Of a stretch of DNA of 64,000 nt, positions 15,865-27,552 are shown one piece after another (within the stretch, counting starts at the first letter, position 1; each line of letters begins with the position of its first letter). The notes under the pieces were generated by a model that had not been told where the DNA came from, did not search any database, and saw nothing but the letters and a program-made list of their open reading frames with translations. The position numbers and the translations under genes are program-made. The stretch is taken from positions 620,001 through 684,000 of the forward strand of contig NZ_FTNW01000001.1 in the NCBI RefSeq assembly GCF_900156545.1, in the 5' to 3' direction. The DNA is from Aquipseudomonas alcaligenes. Lineage in GTDB: Bacteria; Pseudomonadota; Gammaproteobacteria; Pseudomonadales; Pseudomonadaceae.

Positions 15865-18696
15865 ATGCAAGAAAGCGTGATGCAGCGCATGTGGGACAGC
15901 GCCCACCTATCCGGTGGCAACGCGGCCTACGTGGAAGAGCTCTACGAGCTCTACCTGCACGATCCCAACGCTGTGCCCGAAGAGTGGCGCACCTACTTCC
16001 AGAAACTGCCGGCCGATGGCAATGCCGCGACCGACGTTTCGCACTCCACTGTCCGCGATCATTTCGTGCTGCTGGCGAAGAACCAGCGCCGCGCTCAACC
16101 GGTTTCCGCCGGGAGCGTCAGCAGCGAGCACGAGAAGAAGCAGGTGGAAGTCCTGCGCCTGATCCAGGCATACCGCATGCGCGGCCATCAGGCCTCGACG
16201 CTCGACCCGCTGGGGTTGTGGCAGCGTCCTGCGCCGGCCGATCTGGCAGTCCATCACTATGGCCTGACCAATGCCGACCTCGACACCACCTTCCGTACCG
16301 GTGAGCTTTACATCGGCAAGGAGGAGGCGACTCTAAGGGAAATCCACGAAGCGCTGCAGCAGACATATTGTCGCACCATCGGCGCCGAGTTCACCCACAT
16401 CGTCGATTCCGAGCAGCGCAAGTGGTTCCAGCAGCGTCTGGAGAGCGTGCGCGGCCGTCCGGCCTATTCGCCGGAAGTACAGGCGCACCTGCTCGAGCGC
16501 CTGACCGCTGCCGAGGGCCTGGAAAAGTACCTGGGCACCAAGTACCCGGGCACCAAGCGTTTCGGCCTCGAGGGCGGTGAGAGCCTGATCCCGCTGCTGG
16601 ACGAGATCATCCAGCGCTGCGGCTCCTACGGTACTCAGGAAATCGTCATCGGCATGGCCCACCGTGGCCGTCTGAACGTGCTGGTCAACACCTTCGGCAA
16701 GAACCCGCGCGACCTGTTCGACGAGTTCGAAGGCAAGCAGGTCGCAGGCCTGTCGTCCGGTGACGTGAAGTACCACCAGGGCTTCTCGTCCAACGTCATG
16801 ACTCCGGGTGGCGAAGTGCACCTGGCGCTGGCGTTCAACCCGTCGCACTTGGAGATCGTCTCTCCGGTGGTCGAGGGGTCCGTGCGCGCTCGTCAGGATC
16901 GTCGCCAGGACACCACAGGCGACAAGGTACTGCCGATTTCCATCCACGGTGACGCGGCGTTCGCCGGTCAGGGCGTGGTCATGGAAACCTTCCAGATGTC
17001 GCAGACCCGTGCGTACAAGACCGGCGGCACCATCCACATCGTGATCAACAACCAGGTCGGCTTCACCACCAGTCGTCCCGAGGACTCGCGCTCCACCGAG
17101 TACTGTACCGATGTGGCGAAGATGATCCAGGCGCCGATCTTCCACGTGAATGGCGATGACCCGGAAGCCGTGCTGTTCGTCACCCAGCTGGCCGTCGACT
17201 ACCGCATGCAGTTCAAGCGTGACGTGGTCATCGACCTGGTCTGCTACCGTCGTCGCGGCCACAACGAGGCCGACGAGCCGAGCGGCACCCAGCCGCTGAT
17301 GTACCAGCAGATCGCCAAGCAGCGCACCACCCGCGAGCTGTACGCCGACAGCCTGATCCAGGCCGGTCGTATCGCCGAGGAGGCGGTCAAGGCCAAGATC
17401 GAGGATTACCGCAGCGCGCTGGACAATGGTCAGCACGTGGTCAAGAGCCTGGTCAAGGAGCCGAACAAGGAGCTGTTCGTTGACTGGCGCCCCTACCTGG
17501 GCCACACCTGGACCGCTCGCCATGACACCCGCTTCGAGCTGAAGACCCTGCAGGAACTGGCGGGAAAGCTGCTGGAAATTCCGGAAGGCTTCGTGCTGCA
17601 GCGTCAGGTCGCCAAGGTGCTGGAAGACCGCGCCAAGATGACCGCCGGCGCCATGCCGATCAACTGGGGCTATGCCGAGAACCTGGCCTACGCCACCCTG
17701 CTGTTCGAAGGCCATCCGGTGCGCATGACTGGCCAGGATGTCGGCCGCGGTACCTTCTCGCACCGCCATGCGGCGCTGCACAACCAGAAGGACGCCAGTA
17801 CCTACCTGCCGCTGCAGAACCTGTTCGAGGGTCAGCCGAAGTTCCAGCTGTTCGACTCCTTCCTTTCGGAAGAAGCGGTACTGGCCTTCGAGTACGGCTA
17901 TGCCACCACCATGCCGAACGCGCTGGTGATCTGGGAAGCGCAGTTCGGCGACTTCGCCAACGGCGCCCAGGTGGTGTTCGACCAGTTCATCTCCAGCGGT
18001 GAGCACAAGTGGGGCCGTCTGTGCGGTCTGACCATGCTGCTGCCGCACGGCTACGAAGGGCAGGGCCCGGAGCACAGCTCCGCGCGCCTGGAGCGCTTCC
18101 TGCAGCTGTGCGCCGAGCACAACATGCAGGTTTGCATGCCGACCACCCCGGCGCAGATCTACCACCTGCTGCGTCGCCAGGTGATCCGCCCGCTGCGCAA
18201 GCCGCTGGTGGTGCTGTCGCCCAAGTCGCTGCTGCGCCACCCGCTGGCCATCTCGACCCTGGAAGAGCTGGCCGAAGGCTCGTTCCAGACCGTAATTGGC
18301 GAGATCGATCCGATCGAGGCGAAGAAGGTCGAGCGCGTCGTCCTGTGCAGCGGCAAGGTCTACTACGACCTGCTGGCCAAGCGTCGCGCCGAGAAGCGTG
18401 ACGACATCGCCATCGTGCGCATCGAACAGCTCTACCCGTTCCCCGAAGACGATCTGGCCGAGGCTCTGGCTCCGTACAAGAACCTCAAGCACATCGTCTG
18501 GTGTCAGGAAGAGCCGATGAACCAGGGCGCCTGGTACTGCAGTCAGCACCACATGCGTCGCGTTGCCTCGGCGCACAAGAAGGAGCTGTTCCTGCAGTAC
18601 GCCGGCCGCGACGCCTCGGCGGCCCCGGCCTGTGGCTATGCCTCGATGCACGCCGAACAGCAGGAAAAACTGCTGAACGACGCCTTTACTGTCTAA
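15865..18696 (+). CDS. sucA: 2-oxoglutarate dehydrogenase E1 component
   Basis: A 943-residue thiamine-diphosphate-dependent decarboxylase that starts the conversion of 2-oxoglutarate to succinyl-CoA. The family N-terminus (MWDSAHLSGGNAAYVEELYE) is present. Active-site segments include GMAHRGRLNVL, the ThDP/Mg region HGDAAFAGQGVV...NNQVGFTT and RRRGHNEADEPSGTQP. The transketolase-like pyrimidine domain (GQDVGRGTFSHRHA) and C-terminal domain follow. The length is the usual one. It works with SucB and LpdG, encoded next. The start is ATG 15865; GAGGGTGACC precedes it. Confidence 0.98.
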   Translation: MQESVMQRMWDSAHLSGGNAAYVEELYELYLHDPNAVPEEWRTYFQKLPADGNAATDVSHSTVRDHFVLLAKNQRRAQPVSAGSVSSEHEKKQVEVLRLIQAYRMRGHQASTLDPLGLWQRPAPADLAVHHYGLTNADLDTTFRTGELYIGKEEATLREIHEALQQTYCRTIGAEFTHIVDSEQRKWFQQRLESVRGRPAYSPEVQAHLLERLTAAEGLEKYLGTKYPGTKRFGLEGGESLIPLLDEIIQRCGSYGTQEIVIGMAHRGRLNVLVNTFGKNPRDLFDEFEGKQVAGLSSGDVKYHQGFSSNVMTPGGEVHLALAFNPSHLEIVSPVVEGSVRARQDRRQDTTGDKVLPISIHGDAAFAGQGVVMETFQMSQTRAYKTGGTIHIVINNQVGFTTSRPEDSRSTEYCTDVAKMIQAPIFHVNGDDPEAVLFVTQLAVDYRMQFKRDVVIDLVCYRRRGHNEADEPSGTQPLMYQQIAKQRTTRELYADSLIQAGRIAEEAVKAKIEDYRSALDNGQHVVKSLVKEPNKELFVDWRPYLGHTWTARHDTRFELKTLQELAGKLLEIPEGFVLQRQVAKVLEDRAKMTAGAMPINWGYAENLAYATLLFEGHPVRMTGQDVGRGTFSHRHAALHNQKDASTYLPLQNLFEGQPKFQLFDSFLSEEAVLAFEYGYATTMPNALVIWEAQFGDFANGAQVVFDQFISSGEHKWGRLCGLTMLLPHGYEGQGPEHSSARLERFLQLCAEHNMQVCMPTTPAQIYHLLRRQVIRPLRKPLVVLSPKSLLRHPLAISTLEELAEGSFQTVIGEIDPIEAKKVERVVLCSGKVYYDLLAKRRAEKRDDIAIVRIEQLYPFPEDDLAEALAPYKNLKHIVWCQEEPMNQGAWYCSQHHMRRVASAHKKELFLQYAGRDASAAPACGYASMHAEQQEKLLNDAFTV

Positions 18697-18710
18697 CGCC
18701 TTCGCGCATC

Positions 18711-18736
18711 GGGGCGACGGCATGGGTCGTCGCCCC
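18711..18736 (+). other. Intercistronic hairpin sucA-sucB
   Basis: GGGGCGACG (18711-18719) and CGTCGCCCC (18728-18736) form a perfect 9-bp stem with an 8-nt loop in the 71-bp gap. No T-run follows. Confidence 0.6.
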
Positions 18737-18767
18737 CTGAAGAAACGAATTTAAGGAAACACACACA

Positions 18768-20000
18768 ATGGCTATCGAGATCAAAGCCCCAACCTTCCCG
18801 GAATCGGTCGCCGACGGCACCGTGGCCACCTGGCACAAGAAGCCGGGCGACGCGGTCAAGCGCGATGAGCTGATCGTCGACATCGAAACCGACAAGGTGG
18901 TGATGGAAGTACTCGCCGAAGCCGACGGCGTTCTCGCCGAAATCGTCAAGAACGAGGGTGATACCGTCCTGTCCGGCGAACTGCTGGGCAAGCTGGGTGC
19001 CGCCGGCGCTGCTGTTGCAGCCGCTCCGGCCGCTCCGGCCGCTGCTGCGCCTGCCGCCGCTGCTGCCGCTCCGGCTGCCGCTGCCGCCGCCAGCGATGAC
19101 GCCATCCTGTCGCCTGCCGCGCGCAAGATTGCCGAGGAGGGCGGTATCGACCCGAACGCCATCGTCGGTACCGGCAAAGGCGGTCGCGTCACCAAGGAAG
19201 ACGCCGTTGCAGCCGTCGCCGCCAAGAGCGCCGCTCCGGCCGCCGTGGCCAAACCGGCTGCGCCTGCTGCCGAGGCCCCGGTATTCGCCGCCGGCGATCG
19301 CGTCGAGAAGCGCGTGCCGATGACCCGCCTGCGTGCCAAAGTGGCCGAGCGTCTGGTCGAGGCACAGTCCACCATGGCCATGCTGACCACCTTCAACGAA
19401 GTGGACATGCATGAAGTCATGGCCCTGCGTTCGAAGTACAAGGACCTGTTCGAGAAGACCCACAACGGCGTGCGCCTGGGCTTCATGTCCTTCTTCGTCA
19501 AGGCCGCGGTCGAAGCGCTGAAGCGCTTCCCGGCGGTCAACGCCTCGATCGATGGCAACGACATCGTCTACCACGGCTACCAGGACATCGGCGTGGCCGT
19601 GTCCAGCGACCGCGGCCTGGTGGTTCCGGTACTGCGCAACGCCGAGCTGATGAGCCTGGCCGAAGTCGAGAACGGCATCGCCACCTTCGGCAAGAAGGCC
19701 CGTGACGGCAAGCTGTCGATCGAAGAGATGACCGGTGGCACCTTCACCATCACCAACGGCGGTACCTTCGGCTCGATGATGTCGACCCCGATCGTCAACC
19801 CGCCGCAGGCCGCGATCCTCGGCATGCACAACATCATCCAGCGTCCGGTGGCCATCAACGGCCAGGTCGTGATCCGCCCGATGATGTACCTGGCGCTGTC
19901 CTACGATCACCGTCTGATCGATGGCAAGGAAGCGGTGAGCTTCCTCGTCACCATCAAGAACCTGCTGGAAGACCCGGCTCGCCTGCTGCTGGACATCTGA
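18768..20000 (+). CDS. sucB: Dihydrolipoyllysine succinyltransferase (E2 of OGDH)
   Basis: A 410-aa E2 core. One lipoyl domain spans residues 1-75 with the lipoylated Lys in [11 protein letters not shown]. An Ala/Pro-rich flexible linker follows (about 76-105), almost all Ala and Pro. The E3-binding domain ([21 protein letters not shown]) lies at about 112-145, followed by a second Ala/Pro linker and the acyltransferase domain with the catalytic [19 protein letters not shown] lies upstream of the ATG. It forms the scaffold that binds SucA and LpdG. Confidence 0.98.
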   Translation: MAIEIKAPTFPESVADGTVATWHKKPGDAVKRDELIVDIETDKVVMEVLAEADGVLAEIVKNEGDTVLSGELLGKLGAAGAAVAAAPAAPAAAAPAAAAAAPAAAAAASDDAILSPAARKIAEEGGIDPNAIVGTGKGGRVTKEDAVAAVAAKSAAPAAVAKPAAPAAEAPVFAAGDRVEKRVPMTRLRAKVAERLVEAQSTMAMLTTFNEVDMHEVMALRSKYKDLFEKTHNGVRLGFMSFFVKAAVEALKRFPAVNASIDGNDIVYHGYQDIGVAVSSDRGLVVPVLRNAELMSLAEVENGIATFGKKARDGKLSIEEMTGGTFTITNGGTFGSMMSTPIVNPPQAAILGMHNIIQRPVAINGQVVIRPMMYLALSYDHRLIDGKEAVSFLVTIKNLLEDPARLLLDI

Positions 20001-20019
20001 TCCCGGAGCTGCGCAACAA

Positions 20020-20042
20020 GGCGGTTCTCACAAGGAACCGCC
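20020..20042 (+). other. Intercistronic hairpin sucB-lpdG
   Basis: GGCGGTTC (20020-20027) and GAACCGCC (20035-20042) form an 8-bp stem with a 7-nt loop, followed by CGGTTTTA, a short T-run. It may act as a partial terminator inside the operon. Confidence 0.55.
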
Positions 20043-20065
20043 CGGTTTTATTCGAGAAGGAATGA

Positions 20066-21505
<1,440 letters not shown>

Positions 21506-21511
21506 TGCGTG

Positions 21512-21538
21512 TGGGCACCTCGATATCCGAGGTGCCCA
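21512..21538 (+). other. Intercistronic hairpin lpdG-sucC
   Basis: TGGGCACCTCG (21512-21522) and CGAGGTGCCCA (21528-21538) pair perfectly over 11 bp with a 5-nt loop, directly after the lpdG stop. No T-run follows. The remaining ~155 bp to sucC may hold an internal promoter, but I see no convincing -35/-10 pair. Confidence 0.6.
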
Positions 21539-21693
21539 GATCAGGAAAACCACGGCGGGCGGCACGTGGCGGCTTGCAAGAGTCTGTCGCAGGAATGCCC
21601 GTCGGACTGCTAACCAGTGCAGTCACAGGTGGCGCGGTGCCATGAGCGCAGCGCCGAAATGCGCAATACCTAAACGAAGAACGGTAGATAAGC

Positions 21694-22860
21694 ATGAATC
21701 TTCACGAGTATCAGGGTAAGCAGCTGTTCGCTGAATACGGCCTGCCGGTATCCACTGGCTATGCCGTTGACACCCCGGAAGAAGCGGCTGCGGCCTGCGA
21801 AAAGATCGGTGGCAGCGAGTGGGTTGTCAAAGCCCAGGTGCACGCCGGTGGCCGCGGTAAAGCGGGCGGCGTCAAGCTGGTCAAGAACAAGGAAGACGCC
21901 AAGGCGTTCGCCGCCCAGTGGCTGGGCAAGCGTCTGGTGACCTACCAGACAGACGCCAATGGCCAGCCGGTCAGCAAGATTCTGGTTGAGTCCTGCACCG
22001 ACATCGACAAGGAGCTGTACCTCGGCGCCGTCGTCGACCGTTCCAGCCGCCGTATCGTGTTCATGGCCTCCACCGAAGGTGGCGTGGACATCGAGAAAGT
22101 TGCCCACGAGACTCCCGAGAAGATCCTCAAGGCCACCATCGACCCGCTGGTTGGCGCACAGCCGTACCAGGGCCGCGAGCTGGCCTTCCAGCTGGGCCTG
22201 CAGGGTGACCAGATCAAGCAGTTCACCCACATCTTCGTGGGCCTGGCCAAGCTGTTCCAGGACTACGACCTGGCCCTGCTGGAAGTGAACCCGCTGGTGA
22301 TCAAGAAGGACGGCAACCTGCACTGCCTGGATGCCAAGATCAACATCGACTCCAACGCCATGTACCGTCAGCCCAAGCTGCGCGCCATGCACGACCCGTC
22401 CCAGGACGACGCGCGTGAAGCCCATGCGCAGAAGTGGGAACTGAACTACGTTGCGCTGGAAGGCAACATCGGTTGCATGGTTAACGGTGCTGGCCTGGCC
22501 ATGGGCACCATGGACATCGTCAACCTGCACGGCGGCAAGCCGGCCAACTTCCTCGACGTCGGCGGCGGCGCGACCAAAGAGCGCGTGACCGAAGCCTTCA
22601 AGATCATCCTGTCCGACAGCAACGTCGCTGCCGTACTGGTGAACATCTTCGGCGGCATCGTGCGCTGCGACATGATCGCCGAAGGCATCATCGGCGCCGT
22701 GAAAGAAGTCGGCGTGAAAGTGCCGGTCGTGGTCCGTCTGGAAGGTAACAATGCCGAGCTGGGCGCCAAGGTCCTGGCCGACAGCGGTCTGAACATCATC
22801 GCGGCTACCAGCCTCACCGACGCTGCCCAGCAGGTCGTCAAAGCCGCGGAGGGCAAGTAA
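21694..22860 (+). CDS. sucC: Succinyl-CoA synthetase beta subunit
   Basis: A 388-aa ATP-grasp subunit that binds nucleotide and succinate. Landmarks are [16 protein letters not shown] at the start, [17 protein letters not shown] in the nucleotide site, and the C-terminal [13 protein letters not shown] with [13 protein letters not shown] in the CoA-ligase-like domain. Length is standard. Its stop overlaps the sucD ATG by one base, so the subunits are translationally coupled. Confidence 0.98.
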   Translation: MNLHEYQGKQLFAEYGLPVSTGYAVDTPEEAAAACEKIGGSEWVVKAQVHAGGRGKAGGVKLVKNKEDAKAFAAQWLGKRLVTYQTDANGQPVSKILVESCTDIDKELYLGAVVDRSSRRIVFMASTEGGVDIEKVAHETPEKILKATIDPLVGAQPYQGRELAFQLGLQGDQIKQFTHIFVGLAKLFQDYDLALLEVNPLVIKKDGNLHCLDAKINIDSNAMYRQPKLRAMHDPSQDDAREAHAQKWELNYVALEGNIGCMVNGAGLAMGTMDIVNLHGGKPANFLDVGGGATKERVTEAFKIILSDSNVAAVLVNIFGGIVRCDMIAEGIIGAVKEVGVKVPVVVRLEGNNAELGAKVLADSGLNIIAATSLTDAAQQVVKAAEGK

Positions 22861-23747
22861 TGAGCGTCCTGATCAATAAAGACACCAAAGTCATCTGCCA
22901 GGGCTTCACCGGCTCGCAGGGTACTTTCCACAGCGAACAAGCCATCGCCTACGGCACCAAGATGGTTGGCGGCGTAACTCCGGGCAAGGGTGGCACCACC
23001 CACCTGGGCCTGCCGGTGTTCAACACCGTCAAGGAAGCTGTCGAAGCCACCGGTGCCGATGCGTCCGTGATCTACGTTCCGGCTCCGTTCTGCAAGGACT
23101 CGATCCTGGAAGCGGCCAACGGCGGCATCAAGCTGATCGTGTGCATCACCGAAGGCATCCCGACCCTCGACATGCTGGACGCCAAAGTCAAGTGCGACGA
23201 GCTGGGCGTGCGCCTGATCGGCCCGAACTGCCCGGGCGTGATCACTCCCGGCGAGTGCAAGATCGGCATCATGCCGGGTCACATCCACCTGCCGGGCAAG
23301 GTAGGCATCGTGTCGCGTTCTGGCACCCTGACCTATGAAGCCGTGAAGCAGACCACCGACGCCGGCTTCGGCCAGTCCACCTGCGTGGGCATCGGTGGCG
23401 ACCCGATCCCGGGCTCCAACTTCATCGACATCCTGAAGCTGTTCCAGGAAGACCCGAAGACCGAAGCGATCGTCATGATCGGTGAGATCGGCGGCAGCGC
23501 TGAAGAAGAAGCCGCAGCCTACATCAAGGCCAACGTGACCAAGCCGGTGGTGTCCTACATCGCTGGTGTCACCGCACCGCCCGGCAAGCGCATGGGCCAC
23601 GCCGGTGCCATCATCTCCGGTGGCAAGGGCACTGCGGACGAGAAGTTCGCCGCCCTGCAGGACGCCGGTGTGAGAACCGTGCGTTCCCTGGCCGACATCG
23701 GCAAGGCCCTGGCCGAGCTGACCGGTTGGGAAGTCAAGAAGGCCTGA
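22860..23747 (+). CDS. sucD: Succinyl-CoA synthetase alpha subunit
   Basis: A 295-residue CoA-binding subunit that carries the phosphorylated histidine. The N-terminal Rossmann segment ([19 protein letters not shown]) binds CoA, and the phospho-His is in [14 protein letters not shown] near residue 247. It converts succinyl-CoA plus phosphate and NDP to succinate plus NTP. It is the last gene of the operon and is followed by a strong terminator. Confidence 0.98.
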   Translation: MSVLINKDTKVICQGFTGSQGTFHSEQAIAYGTKMVGGVTPGKGGTTHLGLPVFNTVKEAVEATGADASVIYVPAPFCKDSILEAANGGIKLIVCITEGIPTLDMLDAKVKCDELGVRLIGPNCPGVITPGECKIGIMPGHIHLPGKVGIVSRSGTLTYEAVKQTTDAGFGQSTCVGIGGDPIPGSNFIDILKLFQEDPKTEAIVMIGEIGGSAEEEAAAYIKANVTKPVVSYIAGVTAPPGKRMGHAGAIISGGKGTADEKFAALQDAGVRTVRSLADIGKALAELTGWEVKKA

Positions 23748-23763
23748 GGCTGACTTGATTGCG

Positions 23764-23790
23764 AAAAGGCCGCCTCCGGGCGGCCTTTTT
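23764..23790 (+). terminator. Terminator of the sdh-suc operon
   Basis: GGCCGCC and GGCGGCC arms with a TCCG loop are followed by five T and a further T-rich tail. Four A precede it, so it may act in both directions. Confidence 0.92.
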
Positions 23791-23879
23791 CTTTTCTAGA
23801 CTTCAAGTGTCTCAAGCGAATGGTCGATACGCTGCCTATGGCTTGAACATCATCTCGCCGCCACAGAGGGTGCTCGCGC

Positions 23880-25841
23880 ATGCAGTGGTTTGCCGATTTG
23901 CGCATTGCTCACAAGATCGCCATTGCGCCAGCCGTGTTGTGCACGTTGCTGGTCGTTGTTGGCGTGGTCTCCAGCCTATCCCTGCGCAGCGTGTCGCAGA
24001 GCGTGCAGGCGGTGACACAGGATCTCGGGCCCAGCCTTGAGCAACTGGCACAGCTGGCGGACGCCACGGCTCGTCTGCAACTCGCGGTGCAGTTGTATGC
24101 CCGCAGTGGTGACGCGGCGGTTGCGCAACAGGTGACTGAGCTTGAGCAGCGCCTGCAAGGCCTGCAGCAAGCGACGGCGTCGCGCCTGCAGGGGCCACAA
24201 CATCAGCAGCTTCTGGCAGATATCGAGGGCCTGCGTCGGGAGTATAGCGAGCTGTTCCGTACGCAGTTGGTGCCACTGAGCCAGCAGCGACAGGCATTGG
24301 TGGCAGGAGAGTTAGGGCTGCATGGCCCGGCGATCGAGAAGGCCCTGACTTCGGTGCTGGAGAATGCCCAGCAGGATTTCAACCTGGATGCGGTGTTCTA
24401 CTCCAGTGCGGCGATGCGCCATCTGCTGCTCGGTAGCCAGTACTTCTACCAGTTCCTGCAGGAGAACCAGGAGGAACAGGCCAAGGCCTATGCGCGTGAG
24501 CTGAGCTTCGCCCAGAGCAGCATGAGTGCGTTGCTGCAGCGGACCAGCAGCCAGAGTACCCAGGACAAGCTCAGCGGGGCACTGCAGAGCTTGGAAAAGT
24601 ACAAGGCCGCAGCGGAGAAGGCCGCTGAGCTGGTGCGTGCACGAAACGCCACCTTGCAGAAAATGGACGCGCTGGAGCCGCAGATCGCCCAGCGTGCGGC
24701 CGATCTCCAGGCCAGCATCATGCGGGCCATGAGCGAGGCGGGGCAGGCGGTGGATGATACGGCCGCGCAGGTCAATCGGGTGCAGTGGGGGCTGGTGCTG
24801 GTCGCCCTGCTGTTCGGCGGGGCACTGGCATATGGTGTTGGTCGCGCGCTGGTCGGCACCATCGGTCGTATCAACCTGATGCTCAGAGATATCGCCGAGG
24901 GAGAAGGCGATCTGACTCGCCGTTTACCCATCCAGGGGCGAGATGACCTCGGCGCTTTGGCGCTGAGCTTCAATACCTTCGTCGAGAAGATCCGCCAGAC
25001 CGTCGCCGAGGTAACCAGCGCATCAGCCACGCTGGAGCGTGAAGCGGATCAGTTGCAGGCCTCGGCCGACTCAGCCCACCGAGATGTCGAGCAACAACGC
25101 GACGAGAGCCAGCATACCGCCTCGGCCATGGCGCAGATGGCGGCCAGTGCTCAGGACATGGCGCATCGTGCCGAGCAGGCCGCCGAACTGTCTGGTCAGG
25201 CTCTGAGCACCGCCGAGCAAGGTCGCAGCCGAGTCGAGGGTAACCTCAATAGCATGCAGCAGCTGGCTGGGCAGTTTTCCCGACTGTCTGGTGAGGTCGA
25301 ATCGTTGCGCGCCGACAGTGAGCGGATCGGTTCGGTACTTGAGGTGATCCGCGCGATTGCCGAACAGACCAATTTGCTGGCGCTTAATGCTGCTATCGAG
25401 GCAGCCCGTGCCGGCGAGCAGGGACGCGGTTTCGCGGTCGTGGCGGACGAAGTACGCTCACTGGCCCAGCGCACCCAGCAGTCCACCCAGGAGATCCAGG
25501 AAATCATCCAGACCCTGCAGCAACGCACTCGCGCGGCCAGTGACACGATGGGAGAGAGTCAGCATGCAGTGCGCGATGCCGGGCAACGGGCCGAGCAGGC
25601 GAGCGCAGCCCTGATCGAGATCGCCACTGCAGTGGCCGCCATTGATCAGACCATCCAGCACATCACACATGCCGCCGTGGAGCAGGCACACGTCGCGGGA
25701 ACAGTCGGAGAGGGCGCCGCCAGGGCCAGCGACATCAACGCGCATACCTTCGCCACCGTCGAGCAAACACGCACGGCGGCCAGTCGTATCAAACAGATGG
25801 AAGATCAGCTGCACCGGTTGATTGCACAGTTCCGCATCTGA
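23880..25841 (+). CDS. Methyl-accepting chemoreceptor with large helical (HBM-like) ligand domain
   Basis: A 653-aa transmembrane chemoreceptor. TM1 is about residues 13-34 and TM2 about 302-323. The ~265-residue periplasmic part between them is almost wholly helical and Gln/Leu/Ala-rich, the size and composition of a helical bimodular (HBM) sensor rather than a 4HB or Cache domain. HAMP follows (324-377, [13 protein letters not shown]), then the signalling domain with the conserved tip [20 protein letters not shown]. No C-terminal CheR-binding pentapeptide is present. The gene lies 130 bp after the TCA operon but beyond its terminator. The ligand is unknown; HBM receptors of Pseudomonas include ones for TCA intermediates and for polyamines. 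Confidence 0.88.
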   Translation: MQWFADLRIAHKIAIAPAVLCTLLVVVGVVSSLSLRSVSQSVQAVTQDLGPSLEQLAQLADATARLQLAVQLYARSGDAAVAQQVTELEQRLQGLQQATASRLQGPQHQQLLADIEGLRREYSELFRTQLVPLSQQRQALVAGELGLHGPAIEKALTSVLENAQQDFNLDAVFYSSAAMRHLLLGSQYFYQFLQENQEEQAKAYARELSFAQSSMSALLQRTSSQSTQDKLSGALQSLEKYKAAAEKAAELVRARNATLQKMDALEPQIAQRAADLQASIMRAMSEAGQAVDDTAAQVNRVQWGLVLVALLFGGALAYGVGRALVGTIGRINLMLRDIAEGEGDLTRRLPIQGRDDLGALALSFNTFVEKIRQTVAEVTSASATLEREADQLQASADSAHRDVEQQRDESQHTASAMAQMAASAQDMAHRAEQAAELSGQALSTAEQGRSRVEGNLNSMQQLAGQFSRLSGEVESLRADSERIGSVLEVIRAIAEQTNLLALNAAIEAARAGEQGRGFAVVADEVRSLAQRTQQSTQEIQEIIQTLQQRTRAASDTMGESQHAVRDAGQRAEQASAALIEIATAVAAIDQTIQHITHAAVEQAHVAGTVGEGAARASDINAHTFATVEQTRTAASRIKQMEDQLHRLIAQFRI

Positions 25842-25957
25842 AGTTGTTCATTCAGTCAGCTTGCTTACAGATTTGCGACATCCACTTGCCCCTGCCCGAC
25901 CAGCCGACCAGCTCCGGTCGCTCTGCTGGAGGCTATCCATTAAGGTGGCCGCGCCCC

Positions 25958-25987
25958 GGCGACCGCCACTCACAAGGTGTGGTCGCC
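25958..25987 (+). other. Stem-loop in the chemoreceptor-brnQ gap
   Basis: GGCGACC (25958-25964) and GGTCGCC (25981-25987) pair, extended inward by a few bases with one mismatch. It could end the chemoreceptor transcript or be part of the brnQ leader. The rest of this 241-bp gap shows nothing I can name. Confidence 0.4.
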
Positions 25988-26082
25988 GCTTAGCGGTCTC
26001 ATCCCATCCGGAGAGATGACGCTCACCGAACCTCAAGGCGAGCCCCTGGATTTCCGAATATCTGCCTGTGGTAACGCTCTGT

Positions 26083-27396
26083 ATGAATCGCTTGAATAGC
26101 CTCGACCTCCTGGCCCTTGGCTTCATGACCTTTGCCCTGTTCCTGGGCGCCGGCAACATCATCTTTCCGCCCAGCGCCGGCATGGCCGCCGGAGCCAATG
26201 TCTGGTCCGCTGCGTTCGGTTTCCTGATCACCGGTGTCGGCCTGCCGCTGCTCACCGTGGTGGCCCTCGCTCGTGTCGGTGGCGGCATGCCGGAACTGAC
26301 CGCACCGCTCGGTCGGCGTGCCGGCACGTTGCTGGCGGTGGCCGTTTACCTGGCCATCGGCCCGCTGTTCGCGACCCCCCGTACCGCCGTGGTGTCCTTC
26401 GAGATGGGCGTGGCGCCCTTTGCCGGCAACGAGCCGCTGGCGCTGGGCCTGTACACGCTGGCCTACTTTGCCGCCGTGCTGTTCCTCGCCCTGAATCCGG
26501 GCAAGCTGGTCGACAGCATCGGCAAGTTCATCACCCCGGTGCTGCTGGCTGCGCTGCTGGTGCTCGGTGGTGCGGCTCTGCTGGCGCCAGCCGGCGAGAT
26601 TGGCCAGAGCACCGAAGCCTATGAGGCAATGCCTTTCGTGCAGGGTTTCCTGCAGGGCTACCTGACCATGGATACCCTGGGCGCGCTGGTATTCGGCATC
26701 GTCATCGCCACCGCGATCAAGGACCGTGGCGTGCGTGACAGTGCACTGATCACCCGCTATTCGGTGATCGCCGGCATCATCGCCGCGATTGGCCTGTCGC
26801 TGGTCTACCTGGCGCTGTTCTACCTCGGCGCCACCAGCCAGGGCATCGCCGGTGATGCGCAGAACGGTGTGCAGATCCTTACCACCTATGTCGAGCACAC
26901 CTTCGGCATCTACGGCAGCCTGCTGCTGGCGGTGGTCATCACCCTGGCCTGCCTGACCACGGCGGTAGGGCTGCTGACCGCCTGCGGTGAGTACTTCAGC
27001 AAGCTGCTGCCGGTATCCTATCGCGCCGTGGTGCTGACTTTCGGCGTGTTCAGCCTGCTGGTGGCCAACCAGGGCCTGACCCAGCTGATCAGCGTGTCGG
27101 TGCCGGTGCTGGTCGGTCTCTATCCGCTGGCCATCGTGCTGGTCGCGCTGAGCCTGCTGGACGGGTTCTGGCGCTCGTCGCCGCGCGTGTTCGTGCCGGT
27201 GATGGCGGTGACGCTGGTATTCGGCCTGGTCGATGCGTTCAATGCCGCCGGTTTCAAGGGCCTGGTGCCGGGCGTGTTTGCCCACCTGCCGCTGGCTGCC
27301 GAAGGCCTTGGCTGGCTACTGCCGGTGGCGCTGACCCTGCTGGTCGCGGTGGTTTTCGACCGCCTGCGCGGCGCGCCGTCGATTCAGGCCGCGTGA
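26083..27396 (+). CDS. brnQ: Branched-chain amino acid carrier (LIVCS family)
   Basis: A 437-residue inner-membrane symporter with about 12 transmembrane segments, importing Leu, Ile and Val with Na+ or H+. The N-terminal family hallmark LDLLALGFMTFALFLGAGNIIFPP is intact when split over residues 6-29. Length equals that of the Pseudomonas BraB/BraZ carriers, and a BraB gene in this position after sucD is the usual order in P. aeruginosa. ATG 26083 is chosen over a GTG at 26068 by family alignment; neither has a strong ribosome site. Confidence 0.92.
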   Translation: MNRLNSLDLLALGFMTFALFLGAGNIIFPPSAGMAAGANVWSAAFGFLITGVGLPLLTVVALARVGGGMPELTAPLGRRAGTLLAVAVYLAIGPLFATPRTAVVSFEMGVAPFAGNEPLALGLYTLAYFAAVLFLALNPGKLVDSIGKFITPVLLAALLVLGGAALLAPAGEIGQSTEAYEAMPFVQGFLQGYLTMDTLGALVFGIVIATAIKDRGVRDSALITRYSVIAGIIAAIGLSLVYLALFYLGATSQGIAGDAQNGVQILTTYVEHTFGIYGSLLLAVVITLACLTTAVGLLTACGEYFSKLLPVSYRAVVLTFGVFSLLVANQGLTQLISVSVPVLVGLYPLAIVLVALSLLDGFWRSSPRVFVPVMAVTLVFGLVDAFNAAGFKGLVPGVFAHLPLAAEGLGWLLPVALTLLVAVVFDRLRGAPSIQAA

Positions 27397-27433
27397 TCCG
27401 GTCCGGGGCCGTGCAAGGCGGCCCCGGGGCCTC

Positions 27434-27459
27434 TGCAACGCGCCTTTTGGCGCGCTGCA
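27434..27459 (+). terminator. Hairpin after brnQ
   Basis: TGCA-CGCGCC and GGCGCG-TGCA segments pair around a TTTT loop with one mismatch. The stem is strong but has no 3' T-run. A second GC hairpin (GGGGCC and GGCCCC) lies just before it. Confidence 0.45.
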
Positions 27460-27552
27460 CCTGTTCTTTGGCACATCTGGCACCTTCTGCCGATTGCCGC
27501 CCAACCTGACGTGCCGGACAATCTGCGGGAATCTTTCAGCAGTCCGCTCGCC

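Noticed and set aside
16333..18723. About 796-codon open frame antisense to sucA
   Set aside because: Same GC-bias artefact. The sense frame encodes a full E1 component and the antisense translation is low-complexity, rich in Val, Leu, Gln and His.
18990..19095. Repetitive GCN-rich stretch in sucB
   Set aside because: It encodes the Ala/Pro linker between lipoyl and E3-binding domains, normal for E2 proteins, not a mobile repeat.
26023..27285. 420-codon frame antisense to brnQ
   Set aside because: Gln/His/Arg-rich translation typical of the complement of a membrane-protein gene; brnQ itself is intact.
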